Shown here piece by piece: positions 21,206 to 30,040 of a stretch of DNA of 40,470 nucleotides. Under the pieces are notes generated by a model. That model had not been told where the DNA came from and ran no database searches. It saw only the letters and a list, made by a program, of their open reading frames with translations. The position numbers and the translations under genes were made by a program. Source of the DNA: a virus; the IMG/VR virus record IMGVR_UViG_3300050821_002575, positions 1 to 40,470 of that record; one strand, given 5' to 3'. How positions within the stretch are numbered: position 1 is the first letter of the stretch; each line of letters starts with the position of its first letter.

Positions 21206-21406
21206 ATGCGCTACCTGCTGAGCCTCATCATCCCCGTGCCCATGACCTCGACGCACGGCCAGAGCGTGAAGGAGTCCGACATCGCCGCCGGCGGTCACGG
21301 CAACCACTTCCGCTCAGACGACCACACGGACATCGTGCGCGGCAAGTGGTGGCAATGGCGCGGGCGCACGTTCGCGCACCGCACAGTCCACGTCTGCGTC
21401 TCCTAG
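21206..21406 (+). CDS. Small hypothetical protein
   Basis: A 66-aa product with AAGGAG (21192-21197) before ATG 21206. It begins MRYLLSLIIPVPMTSTHG and ends with many His, Trp and Arg (HGNHFRSDDHTD, KWWQWRGRTFAHR). The first 15 residues are hydrophobic, possibly a short signal or anchor. No family is recognised. Confidence 0.45.
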   Translation: MRYLLSLIIPVPMTSTHGQSVKESDIAAGGHGNHFRSDDHTDIVRGKWWQWRGRTFAHRTVHVCVS

Positions 21407-21412
21407 CGGGCT

Positions 21413-21667
21413 GTGCAGGGCCGTCGGCTACCCGACGGCAAGCTCTCAGATCACTTCGGCGCGTTCGAGCCGGGCGACTACATGCTCGCCGCCGGCGGGA
21501 AGGCGCTGTGGGTCGCGCTGCCGACCGGCGTGTTCGGGCGCCTCGATGAGCGCTGGACGTTCGTGGAGGAGTGGGACGGCAGCCTGACCGTCAGCCCGTC
21601 GATCCACGACACATCGCCGGGCGGCTACCACGGCTACCTCACACGCGGGCGCTGGACGAGCGTGTGA
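21413..21667 (+). CDS. Hypothetical protein with GYHGYL motif
   Basis: An 84-aa product from GTG 21413. KALWVALPTGVFGRLDERWTFV, then DGSLTVSPSI and GGYHGYLTRGRW. This end resembles DUF6527-type small proteins of phages and bacteria; I am only moderately sure. Function is unknown. It converges with the cold-shock gene. Confidence 0.5.
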   Translation: MQGRRLPDGKLSDHFGAFEPGDYMLAAGGKALWVALPTGVFGRLDERWTFVEEWDGSLTVSPSIHDTSPGGYHGYLTRGRWTSV

Positions 21668-21686
21668 GGCGCCGTGGAGCAGGTGG

Positions 21687-21890
21687 CTAGAGCGCCACCA
21701 CGTTGACGGCCTTCGGACCCTTCGCGCCCTGCTCCGAGTCGAAGCTGACGGCCGCGCCCTCGTTCAGCGTGCGGTGGCCCTCGGCGTTGATGCCGCTGTG
21801 GTGGACGAACAAGTCCTTCCCGCCGTCGTCGGGCGTGATGAACCCAAAGCCCTTCTCGTCGCTGAACCACTTGACCTTGCCCGTGGGCAT
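21687..21890 (-). CDS. Cold-shock domain protein
   Basis: A 67-aa product. ATG 21890 is chosen because GGAGGA lies 6 nt upstream on the minus strand; the longer reading from 21902 would include that site. The five-strand CSD is complete: [17 protein letters not shown] with RNP1 (KGFGFI, residues 13-18), and RNP2 (LFVHHS, 27-32). It binds single-stranded nucleic acid and can melt RNA structure. It is the only minus-strand gene in the window and is set inside the head operon. It probably has its own promoter in the long upstream intergenic region, and was probably acquired as an independent unit. It might protect or aid translation of phage mRNA. A host gene of the same type is expected. Confidence 0.9.
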   Translation of the reverse strand: MPTGKVKWFSDEKGFGFITPDDGGKDLFVHHSGINAEGHRTLNEGAAVSFDSEQGAKGPKAVNVVAL

Positions 21891-21902
21891 GACTTCCTCC
21901 AT

Positions 21903-22206
21903 TCTGTGCGGCGCGCGGAGGATGCCCTTCGAGCTTCGACCTGCGGCTGCACTTCGAGGCGAGCACGGCGCCCGCCGCTTGACGCGCGCAAGCTAACAGC
22001 CGCCCCGGTCGCCGCCGGCGATGTTTCACGTTTTACGCGACGGTGAAACGACTCGTCGGTTCCGTCCGGGCCGGTGGTAATCTGCGACGCACAAGAAGCG
22101 ACTCGGCCTGAGCTACTGCGCGCGGCCACCGTACTGCGCACGGCAAGCTCCCATTGAGGTCATCCAGGGGTCGGCTGTTCACCCATGCCGATAACTGGAG
22201 GACTCA
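21903..22206. promoter_or_regulatory. Divergent intergenic region, capsid and cold-shock promoters
   Basis: Three hundred bases without a gene separate the cold-shock and capsid starts. It holds a 7-bp inverted repeat GTTTCAC (22023-22029) / GTGAAAC (22043-22049), an operator-like dyad unlike the TGTCA sites. A + strand extended -10 (TGG-TAATCT, 22075-22083) could serve the capsid gene with a leader of about 115 nt. No convincing -35 was seen, and no clear minus-strand promoter. Confidence 0.4.
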
Positions 22207-23865
22207 ATGAAGCGCCGACCGATGACGTACTCGGAGCACATTCGGCTCCACGGCGGCCTCCCGACGATGGGCGAGGACGCCACGGCGGTCCTCGAGCAGA
22301 TCAGGGACCAGCTCGCCAAGTCGGGGACGACCCCCGAGGCAGTCGCTCAGATGAGCGCCGACGCCGCCGCAGCAGCGGCAGCCGTCGGGCAGGCCGCCGC
22401 GCCGGGCGCCACCGACCCCGCCGTCGCAGCCGCCGAGGCGGCGAAGTCCGCGCCGGCGATCCCCGAGAACGAGACACCGGAGCAGGAGCTTCAGCGTCTC
22501 CGCAAGACCCTGGCCGACCACTCGATGCGTGAGTCGATGGCCGTGGTCGCTGCCGGCGTCGTCGAGCAGACGAAGGCCGCGCAGGTCGCTCAGCAGGAGG
22601 CGATGGCGACGATGATGCGGCAGGAGGTCGAGAAGGCGATGCAGGGTCAGCCGATGTCCGAGGCTGTGGCCGCCGTCCTGAAGGACGTGCGCTCACCGTC
22701 GCGGCTCGTCTTCCCCGGCGCGTCGGAGGACTTCGCCGCGCAGCTCGAGCAGGGCAAGGGCCTGACCGTCCAGAACCGCGAGACGCTGCGCGGTGGCGTG
22801 GACAAGGGCGTCAAGGAGTTCATGGAGAGCAAGAGCTTCGCGCTGTTCATGGGCGCGATCGACCGCATGAAGCGCGGGATGGCCCGCGACTTCGAGCTGA
22901 AGGCGCTCGCCGAGAGCACCGACGCGAGCGGTGGGTTCCTCGTGCCGCCCGAGTGGATGAGCGACGTTCTGTCGCTGCTCCGCCCGGCGACCGTGGTCAT
23001 GGCCGCGGGCCCGCGCACAATCCCGATCGGGAAGTCGCTGCACAGCGTCGCCCTGTCGGCCGCAGGCACGGTGTACTGGGGCACGGAGAACGCGGCGACT
23101 CCGCCCTCGCAGGAGAGCTTCATCGACACGCCGCTGCTCTCGCCGCACAGCCTCACCGCGTTGGTGCCGGCGTCCAACCAGCTCTTGCGTGACACATCGC
23201 GCGTGGGCCTCGAGGACGCAGAGCGGATCATCCGTGAAGACCTCGTGCTCATCATGGCGCTGGGTATGGACCTCGGCTTCTTGCAGGGGTCCGGCGAAGG
23301 TGGTCAGCCTCTCGGCATCCTGAACAACGGGTCGCTCGTCGATGTGACGACCCGGCTGGGGATCGCAACGAACGGTTCGTTCTTCGACGACGACATTGCC
23401 CGCAACATCGTCGCCACGTACCGCACGTTCAACCTTCAGCAGCCGCGCCTCGCGTGGTTCTTCAACCCCATCCTCATCAATCAGCTCGAGGGCTTGAAGG
23501 ACAACGAGGGTCGCTACCTGTTGGAGAGCGGGCAGTTGACCGTCAACCCCGACCAGCGCACAGGGACGTTGTGGAAGATTCCCTTCTACACGACCACGCA
23601 GATTCCGTCGAACCTCACCAGGGGCACGAGCTCGGCGGCCACCTACGTCGCGTTGGTGGACATGAACAACCTGTACGTGGGCGAGAGCCGCGAGCTCACC
23701 CTCGACAGCTCAAGCGAGGCGTCCTACACCCCCGACGCGGGGACGACGTGGATCAACGCCTTCCAGAACCGTCAGACCCTCTTCAGGGCTGAGTGGATCG
23801 GCGACATCGCCCACCGCCGTCCGGGCGCGGGCATCGTCGTGTGCAGGGGGATCAAGACCGAATAG
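22207..23865 (+). CDS. HK97-fold major capsid protein with N-terminal scaffold domain
   Basis: A 552-aa product. ATG 22207 follows GGAGGA (22197-22202). Residues about 20-165 are helical, Ala/Glu/Gln-rich and scaffold-like (delta domain), expected to be cut off by the protease encoded upstream. From about residue 190 the HK97 fold begins: SFALFMGAIDRMKRG, ASGGFLVPPEWMSDVLSLLRP, VYWGTENAATPPSQESF, FLQGSGEGGQPLGILNN, FFNPILINQLEGLKDNEG and the C-terminal NRQTLFRAEWIGDIAHRRP. The long N-terminus and the close protease gene support cleavage-type maturation. Confidence 0.92.
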   Translation: MKRRPMTYSEHIRLHGGLPTMGEDATAVLEQIRDQLAKSGTTPEAVAQMSADAAAAAAAVGQAAAPGATDPAVAAAEAAKSAPAIPENETPEQELQRLRKTLADHSMRESMAVVAAGVVEQTKAAQVAQQEAMATMMRQEVEKAMQGQPMSEAVAAVLKDVRSPSRLVFPGASEDFAAQLEQGKGLTVQNRETLRGGVDKGVKEFMESKSFALFMGAIDRMKRGMARDFELKALAESTDASGGFLVPPEWMSDVLSLLRPATVVMAAGPRTIPIGKSLHSVALSAAGTVYWGTENAATPPSQESFIDTPLLSPHSLTALVPASNQLLRDTSRVGLEDAERIIREDLVLIMALGMDLGFLQGSGEGGQPLGILNNGSLVDVTTRLGIATNGSFFDDDIARNIVATYRTFNLQQPRLAWFFNPILINQLEGLKDNEGRYLLESGQLTVNPDQRTGTLWKIPFYTTTQIPSNLTRGTSSAATYVALVDMNNLYVGESRELTLDSSSEASYTPDAGTTWINAFQNRQTLFRAEWIGDIAHRRPGAGIVVCRGIKTE

Positions 23866-23895
23866 GTCGAGGCCCACACGGAAAGCACAGCCGTA

Positions 23896-23925
23896 GCCCG
23901 GTCGCGCTCTCACAGGCGGCCGGGC
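23896..23925 (+). terminator. Hairpin after the capsid gene
   Basis: GCCCGGTCGC (23896-23905) and GCGGCCGGGC (23916-23925) pair over 10 bp with one G-U and a 10-nt loop. No T-run follows. It may be a weak terminator or attenuator that keeps capsid transcript above downstream connector transcripts. Confidence 0.4.
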
Positions 23926-23963
23926 ACCGCTGAATCGGAAACGACCGGAAGGAGTTGGTTTAG

Positions 23964-24566
23964 ATGGCGCAGTTGGTAGGAACCGGAATCGACCCGAGCT
24001 ATCCGAAGGGGCACGTCGTTGACACCCCCGAGGACGGCCCGACGTACAACGGCCTGCTCGCCACCGGCAAGTGCGTGTTGCCGCAGGGCGAGGAGAGCGT
24101 GAACCCGGCGGCCAAGTCGGACTACGAGATCGCGCAGGCGATCATCCGTGGCGACGACCTGTCCGCTCCGCTGGACCGTGAGGCGCTTGCGCGCTTCGAC
24201 GCACAGGGCCTCGACCCGCACGAGGTCGTCGCTTCGCATGGTGGCGCGGGCGCGCCGAACCCGGCCGTCGGCGTTGCGCCGGCGAGCGGCCTGGCGCAGC
24301 TCCCGCACGAGCAGTCCGGCGGGGTCGATCGCCCCGACGTGCAGCAGGACACGAACACTCAGCACTTGGCGGGAGCAGCGGCCAAGTACGCCGAGATGAG
24401 CGTCGAGGGCCTGAAGGCGGCGCTCGAGGAGCACGGCATCGAGGAATCGCAGATCAGCGGCACGGGCGACCGTGGCGCGCTGACCCGCGAGGACGTGATC
24501 GAGGCGCTTGCGCAGGCCGACCTCGACGCCGCCGGCGACGCGAAGGTCGCGCACGTCAACGCCTGA
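23964..24566 (+). CDS. Head-tail cassette protein with SAP/Rho-N-like C-terminus
   Basis: A 200-aa product with AAGGAG before ATG 23964. The N-terminal half is polar (SYPKGHVVDTPEDGPTYNG) and the middle Gly/Pro/Ala-rich. Residues 143-190 (MSVEGLKAALEEHGIEESQISGTG...LTREDVIEALAQAD) look like a helical SAP/HeH or Rho-N-like module, which often binds DNA or protein. Its place after the capsid is where phages often carry a linker or completion protein. The specific role is unknown. Confidence 0.5.
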   Translation: MAQLVGTGIDPSYPKGHVVDTPEDGPTYNGLLATGKCVLPQGEESVNPAAKSDYEIAQAIIRGDDLSAPLDREALARFDAQGLDPHEVVASHGGAGAPNPAVGVAPASGLAQLPHEQSGGVDRPDVQQDTNTQHLAGAAAKYAEMSVEGLKAALEEHGIEESQISGTGDRGALTREDVIEALAQADLDAAGDAKVAHVNA

Positions 24567-24582
24567 CGAGGAGCTGTGAGCT

Positions 24583-25233
24583 GTGAACACGATCGCGTCT
24601 GTCGCGGAACTGCGGGAATACATGGAGAAGACTTCGGACCTCTCCGATGTGCGCTTGCAGCTCATCCTCGACAGCGCGGTCGCGTTCATGGAAAAGGAAT
24701 GTGCTCGCACCTTCCAGCCGTCGCCGGCGCTGAACGGCGAAGGCAAAGACACCGAACCGACGGTCACAAAGACGTTCAGCACGAAGATGAAGACCTACAT
24801 CCGTCTGCCCGATCTGCGGGAGGTCGCCACCGGCGGGTTGCAGATCAACGGCTACCCGCTCGCGCCGCGCTCGCAGAACGCGCTGCTCGGCTACATCTTG
24901 GAGGGACCGCCCGAGGCGAGCGCGGTCCCCGGCAACCTGACGCCGTTCAACGCGGTTCGCATCTACGCATGGTCGCTCGCGCTCGCGGGCTACTGGACGG
25001 ACGGTCTGCGGGACCTCACGATCAACGGCCGCTGGGGGTTCGTGACGTGTCCGCCCGACATCAAGGAGTGCGTGCTTGCGCTGAGCGCGCGGCGCGCGAA
25101 GGAGAAGGACGCGCTGTGGTCGGACGCCATCGCTCTGCCCGAGGGCGGCGGCGTGAGCTACTTCAGGCAGATGCCGCCGTTCGTGGAAAACGTCATCAGC
25201 AAGTACCGAATCCCGAAGTTCGCCCTCGTATGA
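24583..25233 (+). CDS. Head-tail connector (adaptor) protein
   Basis: A 216-aa product from GTG 24583 with GAGGAG upstream. Helical N-terminus (VAELREYMEKTSDLSDVRLQLILDSAVAFMEKEC), beta middle (YIRLPDLREVATGGLQINGYPL), then helical (VKECVLALSARRAKE). This is the layout of HK97 gp6/SPP1 gp15-type adaptors that dock on the portal, supported by its place between capsid and gp10-like genes. Confidence 0.65.
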   Translation: MNTIASVAELREYMEKTSDLSDVRLQLILDSAVAFMEKECARTFQPSPALNGEGKDTEPTVTKTFSTKMKTYIRLPDLREVATGGLQINGYPLAPRSQNALLGYILEGPPEASAVPGNLTPFNAVRIYAWSLALAGYWTDGLRDLTINGRWGFVTCPPDIKECVLALSARRAKEKDALWSDAIALPEGGGVSYFRQMPPFVENVISKYRIPKFALV

Positions 25234-25805
25234 GCCACGTCACCATCCAAGGCCCGGTCCTGCATGGCGCCGCCGACGTGGCGAAGATCGTCATGGAGGA
25301 GGCCGAGAAGGGGATGCAGCTCGCCTACTTCGAGGTTCAGGCGCAGCTCTCGCGCGTGGCTGCGCAGCACCGCCGCACCGGCCACTACCTGCGGAGCTTC
25401 GCGGCGGGCGACCCGAACCATGTGCAGCGCGTCGATCGGTCCACGGGCAGGATCACCGCGACGTTCGGCTCGCGGCTGAACTACGCCGCGTTCCTTGAGT
25501 ACGGGACCGGCCTGTACGGGCCGCGCGGGCAGAAGATCGTGCCGAAGAAGCCGGGCGGCGTGCTGGCGTTCCCTGGCGCTGTTGGGCCTGGCACGGCGTT
25601 CACCCTCAGCGGCAGGCAGCGCAGCGGCCGTGCGGGCGCGGCAGCGGGGTCACAGATGGTCTTCGCGCGCAGCTCGAAGGGCATCAAGCCGCTGGCGCTG
25701 ATGAAGCGCGCGAGCGTGGAGAGCCGCGAGGCGCAGATCGCGCAGTTCCGCAAGGCGGGCGTCGTCATCGCGCGGCGGCTGGCCGCGGCGGGGGGTCGGC
25801 CATGA
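25230..25805 (+). CDS. HK97 gp10-like head-tail protein
   Basis: A 191-aa product from ATG 25230 (ATGA overlap). A helical start (ADVAKIVMEEAEKGMQLAYFEVQAQLSRVAAQHRRTGHYLRSF) is followed by FGSRLNYAAFLEYGTG. The Y-A-x-x-L/F-E-Y-G-T motif is the signature of the gp10-like family. The long in-frame sequence upstream to 24576 is a shadow of the adaptor gene. Confidence 0.8.
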   Translation: MSHVTIQGPVLHGAADVAKIVMEEAEKGMQLAYFEVQAQLSRVAAQHRRTGHYLRSFAAGDPNHVQRVDRSTGRITATFGSRLNYAAFLEYGTGLYGPRGQKIVPKKPGGVLAFPGAVGPGTAFTLSGRQRSGRAGAAAGSQMVFARSSKGIKPLALMKRASVESREAQIAQFRKAGVVIARRLAAAGGRP

Positions 25806-26290
25806 CCCCGATCGCTGTGCCCGGCAGCCTGAAGGCGCTGATGGACGGCCTCGTGGTGGTCGAGAACGAAGTCATCGCGGCGATCCTCGCGGAAACGGGG
25901 GATCAGGTGCATGGCTACCGCTGGCGTCCGCGTGGCTCGGAGATAGAGCTGCCGGCGCTCTACAACTGGCTGGCGCCGTCAGCGCCGATGGACGAACCGA
26001 GCGTCGCTGAGGTCCGCGACACGGTGACGATCGCGGCGCGGCTGGCGATCCCCTACAGCACGCCGCAGGACGAGATGGCGACCTTGGAGCAGTACGCCGA
26101 CATCTTCCGTGCGCTCGTCGATCCGAAGCTCCACAACGCCACCACGACCGAAGGCATCCGGCCGTTGGGCGGCGCTGCGACTCGTGCATGGAGGTCCGGC
26201 ATCTTCACCGTGTCGGAGGCGTTCAACGACATCAGCGCCCTTGCGATCGAACTTCCGATCGTGTGTCAGCTACGGCGCGTAATCCGCTAA
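25802..26290 (+). CDS. Tail terminator-like protein
   Basis: A 162-aa product from ATG 25802 (ATGA overlap). Alpha-beta sequence with DTVTIAARLAIPYSTPQDEMATLEQYADIF and a C-terminal strand (ALAIELPIVCQLRRV) suits a small tail-terminator/minor tail U-like protein. The call rests on position between the gp10-like and tail tube genes more than on sequence. Confidence 0.6.
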   Translation: MTPIAVPGSLKALMDGLVVVENEVIAAILAETGDQVHGYRWRPRGSEIELPALYNWLAPSAPMDEPSVAEVRDTVTIAARLAIPYSTPQDEMATLEQYADIFRALVDPKLHNATTTEGIRPLGGAATRAWRSGIFTVSEAFNDISALAIELPIVCQLRRVIR

Positions 26291-26306
26291 GCGAAGGAGA
26301 CGAACA

Positions 26307-26894
26307 GTGTCACTTGTGTTCAAGACGAAGCCGGGCAGCACCGACCGAGTGGAAATCGCCGGCGTCGGCCTTCTCGGCGCGGACGGTCAGGGCGGCAAGC
26401 TCGTGAGTCTCGCCGCCAATCAGTTGCAGGAGTTGATGGACACCGAGCTGCCCACGGTCGATCACCCGCGCGGCACGCCGCTGGAAGGCGACGCGCTGAA
26501 GGCGGCGGCCGAGAAGTTCGCCGAGGACCGCGACCTCGAAGTCGTGGATGTGCCCGACGACGAGCTCGGCGACCTGAACACGGCGATCGGCTCGCTCGGC
26601 GAGTTCACCCCCGCGATCGACGTGGCGGAGGGCGAAGCTCGCCGCATCTACGGCGACAGCGCGCCGCCGGAAGATGGTCAGGACTCGGGGGCGTGGGCGA
26701 CGGAGCCCGCAGTCACGGGTGAGGGTGCGCCCGTCAGCGCGCCCGCGACCCCTCCCGTTTCACCGCCGGCGTCGCCGGCGAGCAGCACGCCGGCGAGTTC
26801 GCCGGCGGCGTCACCGCCCGCATCGTCGGCAGCGGGCGCCAGCAGCGCAAGCAGCAGCGGGGCGTCGAGCGCCGCGGCCACGACAACCCCCTAA
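26307..26894 (+). CDS. Hypothetical tail-region protein with Ser/Ala/Pro tail
   Basis: A 195-aa product from GTG 26307 with GAAGGAG upstream. Residues 1-115 are a compact alpha-beta domain (VFKTKPGSTDRVEIAGVGLLG, LAANQLQELMDTELPTV). Residues 120-195 are a disordered Ser/Ala/Pro stretch with near-tandem short repeats (PPASPASSTPASSP). Possibly a virion component; no family is recognised. Confidence 0.5.
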   Translation: MSLVFKTKPGSTDRVEIAGVGLLGADGQGGKLVSLAANQLQELMDTELPTVDHPRGTPLEGDALKAAAEKFAEDRDLEVVDVPDDELGDLNTAIGSLGEFTPAIDVAEGEARRIYGDSAPPEDGQDSGAWATEPAVTGEGAPVSAPATPPVSPPASPASSTPASSPAASPPASSAAGASSASSSGASSAAATTTP

Positions 26895-26915
26895 AGGAAA
26901 CGGAGCTGATCCACG

Positions 26916-28340
26916 ATGTCACTAACCATCCGTCGTCTGTTCGGCCTGAAGGACGATGAAGTCTCAGGCGGATCGACGTATGACGTGCTGGCGCCGACGG
27001 GGGAAGTGCCCGCCCCGATCCCCGACGCCAACTACTTCTGGCCCGCCACCGGCGGGACCTTCGACAAGGGCTTGGAGCAGATCGACCGCTCGGCGGAGGT
27101 CAGGGGTCGGCGAGCGATCAGCCCGCGCCTGCCGTTCCGTGCGGCCGGTGTCGCCACCATCCCCGTCGCCGCGTACCGGAGCGTGCTCGAGAAGGCGCTG
27201 CGCAAGACGCTCGGCGGCGTGGACACCGTGACCGGCAGCGGCGGCGCGGCGCAGACGCACACCCTGGCGGTCCTCGGCTTCGCCGAAGGCCCGCTGCCGT
27301 GCGTTCACATGCAGCTCGTGAGGGACAACTACAACCTCAAGGCGTCGGGCTGCGTCTTCAACCGGCTGACCGCGACGTTCAGCCTCGACGGTGACGGCAC
27401 GATCGAGACGGAGCTGCACTCGCTCTACTTCTCGAACTACGAAACGACCCCGCCGTCGGCGTCGTTCACTGGCCTGTCCTCGGACCCGCTGATCCTGCGT
27501 GACGGCCGCGTGGTGCTCGACGGGACGGGCACGGCGATCGCGGCGCCGGGCACGGTCACGCCGACCGCCGAACCTGGCGGGGGCACGCTGACGGCCGCCA
27601 CCTACAAGTACAAGGTGACGAGCGTCAACGCGACCGGCAGCGGCGAGTCGCTGCCTTCACCGGAGGCGTCGATCGCTGCCGAAGCGTCGGGCAAGGTGAA
27701 ACTGTCGTGGGCTGCCGTGTCGGGTGCGGGGAGCTACAACGTGTACCGCACGGCCGCGGGCGGCGCCGCTGGGACGGAGCACTTCTTGGCGAACGTCAGC
27801 GGCCACGAATACACCGACACGGGGACGGCGACGACCTCGAAGGTGCTGCCCACCGAAGACACGTCGCAGGGGATTCAGATTCCCGACCTGACGGGCTTCG
27901 AGTTCTCATTCACCAACAACGTGATGAAGAAGTGGTACGCGAAGCGCAACGTCGTGACCAACGTCATCGGCAACCCGCCGCTGACGAAGAAGCTCTGGCA
28001 CCCGACCGAAAACAAGCTGAACGCCGCGCAGGACGTGAGCTACCGGCTGAACTTCGGGAACGTCGAGACGGCCCAGGAGGTCGCCCAGGAGTTCGGCCAG
28101 ATTCAGAAGCTCATCTTCGAGTGCGTCGGACCACCGCTCGAAGGTGTCACGCCGGCCGCCACGGAGCTCGTGCGTTTCACGATCTACAACGCGGTCCACA
28201 ACCCCGGCGCAGGTGCCGGGGCGCTGAGCGCTCGGGACGACATCGTGACCGAGCTCGACGGGACGGGCTTCTACAGCTCGGCCGACGGCACAGACATCAA
28301 GGTCGAAGTGGTCAACGCTTCGCCGACACCCCTGACGTAA
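26916..28340 (+). CDS. Major tail tube protein with inserted Fn3-like domain
   Basis: A 474-aa product. Residues 1-205 and 320-474 form a beta-rich tail tube protein (LPFRAAGVATIPVAAYRSVLEKALRKTL; LTGFEFSFTNNVMKKWYAKRNVV). Residues about 215-315 are an Ig/Fn3-like insert (GTLTAATYKYKVTSVNATG, then KVKLSWAAVSGAGSYNVYRTA). Size is over twice that of simple tube proteins, and the insert accounts for much of the excess. It should project from the tube surface as surface-exposed domains do in other siphophages. Gene order (before the chaperones and tape measure) agrees. Confidence 0.8.
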   Translation: MSLTIRRLFGLKDDEVSGGSTYDVLAPTGEVPAPIPDANYFWPATGGTFDKGLEQIDRSAEVRGRRAISPRLPFRAAGVATIPVAAYRSVLEKALRKTLGGVDTVTGSGGAAQTHTLAVLGFAEGPLPCVHMQLVRDNYNLKASGCVFNRLTATFSLDGDGTIETELHSLYFSNYETTPPSASFTGLSSDPLILRDGRVVLDGTGTAIAAPGTVTPTAEPGGGTLTAATYKYKVTSVNATGSGESLPSPEASIAAEASGKVKLSWAAVSGAGSYNVYRTAAGGAAGTEHFLANVSGHEYTDTGTATTSKVLPTEDTSQGIQIPDLTGFEFSFTNNVMKKWYAKRNVVTNVIGNPPLTKKLWHPTENKLNAAQDVSYRLNFGNVETAQEVAQEFGQIQKLIFECVGPPLEGVTPAATELVRFTIYNAVHNPGAGAGALSARDDIVTELDGTGFYSSADGTDIKVEVVNASPTPLT

Positions 28341-28355
28341 GGAGACGATCGGACA

Positions 28356-29111
28356 ATGCCACGGCAGTCATTCGGGACCGGATGGTTCCGCGAAAAGTAC
28401 GCTCATCAGGAGCCGATGGCGTCCGTCGTTCCGACGGGCACCGTCACGGAGTCAGGCTCCAACCTCATCGGATCGGTGCTCGACCTTCAGGGCGCCATGT
28501 CCGTTCTCGCCTCGATCGAACTGGCGACCCTCACGGCCACCAGCGTCGAAGTCGTGGCGGAAATCTCGCTCGATCAGGTGAATTGGTATCGGGTCGGCGG
28601 GTCGAAGCTCGAAGCGACGGGCACCACGAACGTCGCGCACAACACCGACGCGGGCCGCTACCTGCGGTTCCGTGCGGTCGTCGCCGGCGGCACCGCTCTG
28701 GCGACGCCGGTGGTGTCGGGCGCGACGCCGGAAGGCGCGGGCGGCACGCTCGCGCCGGGGACCTACCGTTATGTCGTGACCGCGCTCGACGCGGCAGGAC
28801 AGACGGTCGCCTCGAACGAGGTCACGGCCACCGTGACCGCCGGCCAGAAAGTGAAAGTGGCGTGGGCGGAAGTCGCCGGCGCGACTGGCGGCTACCGCGT
28901 GTACCGCTCGCCTGTGGGCGGCGCGGCGCACTCGGAGAACGTCTACCAGGCCACGGCCGCCGAAGCGACGGTGGTGTCGTTCGTGGACTCGGGCGCAGCC
29001 GGCACCGCTGGCACACCGCCCGCAGCGGGCACGTCGGGCGCAGACGCCGTTCTCGGCATCAACGTCCAGACCGTGCGCGACCGCAAGCCGGGAGGCATCA
29101 ACAACGAGTAG
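28356..29111 (+). CDS. Tail-associated protein with Fn3-like domain
   Basis: A 251-aa product. Residues 20-115 form a beta-sandwich (LIGSVLDLQGAMSVLASIELATL, EISLDQVNWYRVG, RYLRFRAVVAG) reminiscent of virion-decoration domains. Residues 120-225 are an Fn3-like domain (GTLAPGTYRYVVTALDAAGQ, then KVKVAWAEVAGATGGYRVYRS) close to the insert in the tube protein. It probably decorates the tail or forms a second tail component. The exact place is not shown by sequence. Confidence 0.6.
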   Translation: MPRQSFGTGWFREKYAHQEPMASVVPTGTVTESGSNLIGSVLDLQGAMSVLASIELATLTATSVEVVAEISLDQVNWYRVGGSKLEATGTTNVAHNTDAGRYLRFRAVVAGGTALATPVVSGATPEGAGGTLAPGTYRYVVTALDAAGQTVASNEVTATVTAGQKVKVAWAEVAGATGGYRVYRSPVGGAAHSENVYQATAAEATVVSFVDSGAAGTAGTPPAAGTSGADAVLGINVQTVRDRKPGGINNE

Positions 29112-29120
29112 AGGGGCGTC

Positions 29121-29438
29121 ATGGCCTCAGAGGATCACACGGCTCCCCCCGCGGATCGGGCGAAGCTCACGAACGGCAAGAAGGCCGCGCGCTCGGCGAT
29201 GCAGGCATGTCGCCGGGCCGTGGCCGCGCTGACCGAGCTGGAACGCGAGTTCGACGGCGATGTGTTCGGGACCTACGTCTGGACCGCCGGGGATGCTGAG
29301 GGGCGCAAGGAGCTCGACGAGTTCCTTGCGCTCGCAGGTGCAGACCACGCAGGGCAGCAGCTCGAGATAACTGTCATAGCCCGTCAGGGCACAGACCACG
29401 AAGGAGATACGAGCACATGGGACGCCAGTTCAACGTAG
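29121..29438 (+). CDS. Hypothetical protein before chaperone gene
   Basis: A 105-aa product with AGAGGGG upstream of ATG 29121. Helical N-terminal half (KKAARSAMQACRRAVAALTELEREFDG), acidic remainder. It overlaps the chaperone G gene by 22 nt. No family is recognised. Confidence 0.5.
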   Translation: MASEDHTAPPADRAKLTNGKKAARSAMQACRRAVAALTELEREFDGDVFGTYVWTAGDAEGRKELDEFLALAGADHAGQQLEITVIARQGTDHEGDTSTWDASST

Positions 29439-30040
29439 ACGACAGGGCAGGGCAGCGCGAGCAGGACGAGTTGACGATCGGCGACGTGGTGTGGAAGCCC
29501 GTCAGGCGCACCAACAAGGTGACGGGCGAAGTGCAGGCCATCGCCACGCACACGGAGGAGCTGACAAAGCGCGCGGCTGCCGCCGAGGAGGCCAACGAAC
29601 CGATCCCGAAGGAGGTCACGGCCGAGTTCAACACGCTGCTCTATGAGCAGATCGCGCTCTTGATCCGCGACGGCGATGGCAAGCCGCCCGCGGGCCCCAC
29701 GCGCGACGAGCACGGCGACGTGACCGAGGAAGGATTCCTCGAACAGCACCTTGACATCAGGGACGCCACGCCGGTCCTGCGGTTCCTGATGGGCAACGAC
29801 CCCGACCAGCCGTTGCAGGGCGAGGACGTGGACGACGAGTCCGGCGAGGGCGGACCCCCTTTGTCCACCCCGACCAGCTCCCCGACCCCGACGAGCCCGG
29901 CATCAGCGCCTTCGAGCGAGTCGAGCGACGATTCCGGCGAGCCGAGGCCCGCGCCCGATGGAAGCGCCGAGGAGGACTGGCCGGGACCGGCGGAGGTCGA
30001 GGAGGCAACGGCACCCGCTACACGGACGCCTACTGGCTGA
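29417..30040 (+). CDS. Tail assembly chaperone, G-type product
   Basis: A 207-aa product. Residues about 10-140 are the helical chaperone body (DELTIGDVVWKPVRRTN, TAEFNTLLYEQIALLI, DIRDATPVLRFLMGNDP). After the frameshift site the zero frame codes a disordered Ser/Pro/Glu tail and stops at 30040. It lies immediately upstream of the tape measure gene. Such chaperones bind the tape measure protein during tail assembly and are usually made in two forms. Confidence 0.8.
   Translation: MGRQFNVDDRAGQREQDELTIGDVVWKPVRRTNKVTGEVQAIATHTEELTKRAAAAEEANEPIPKEVTAEFNTLLYEQIALLIRDGDGKPPAGPTRDEHGDVTEEGFLEQHLDIRDATPVLRFLMGNDPDQPLQGEDVDDESGEGGPPLSTPTSSPTPTSPASAPSSESSDDSGEPRPAPDGSAEEDWPGPAEVEEATAPATRTPTG

Noticed and set aside
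27707-29299. 530-aa + strand ORF spanning two tail genes
   Set aside because: Arg/Gly/His-rich alternate frame of the tube and Fn3 protein genes; both real genes have ribosome sites and recognisable domains.
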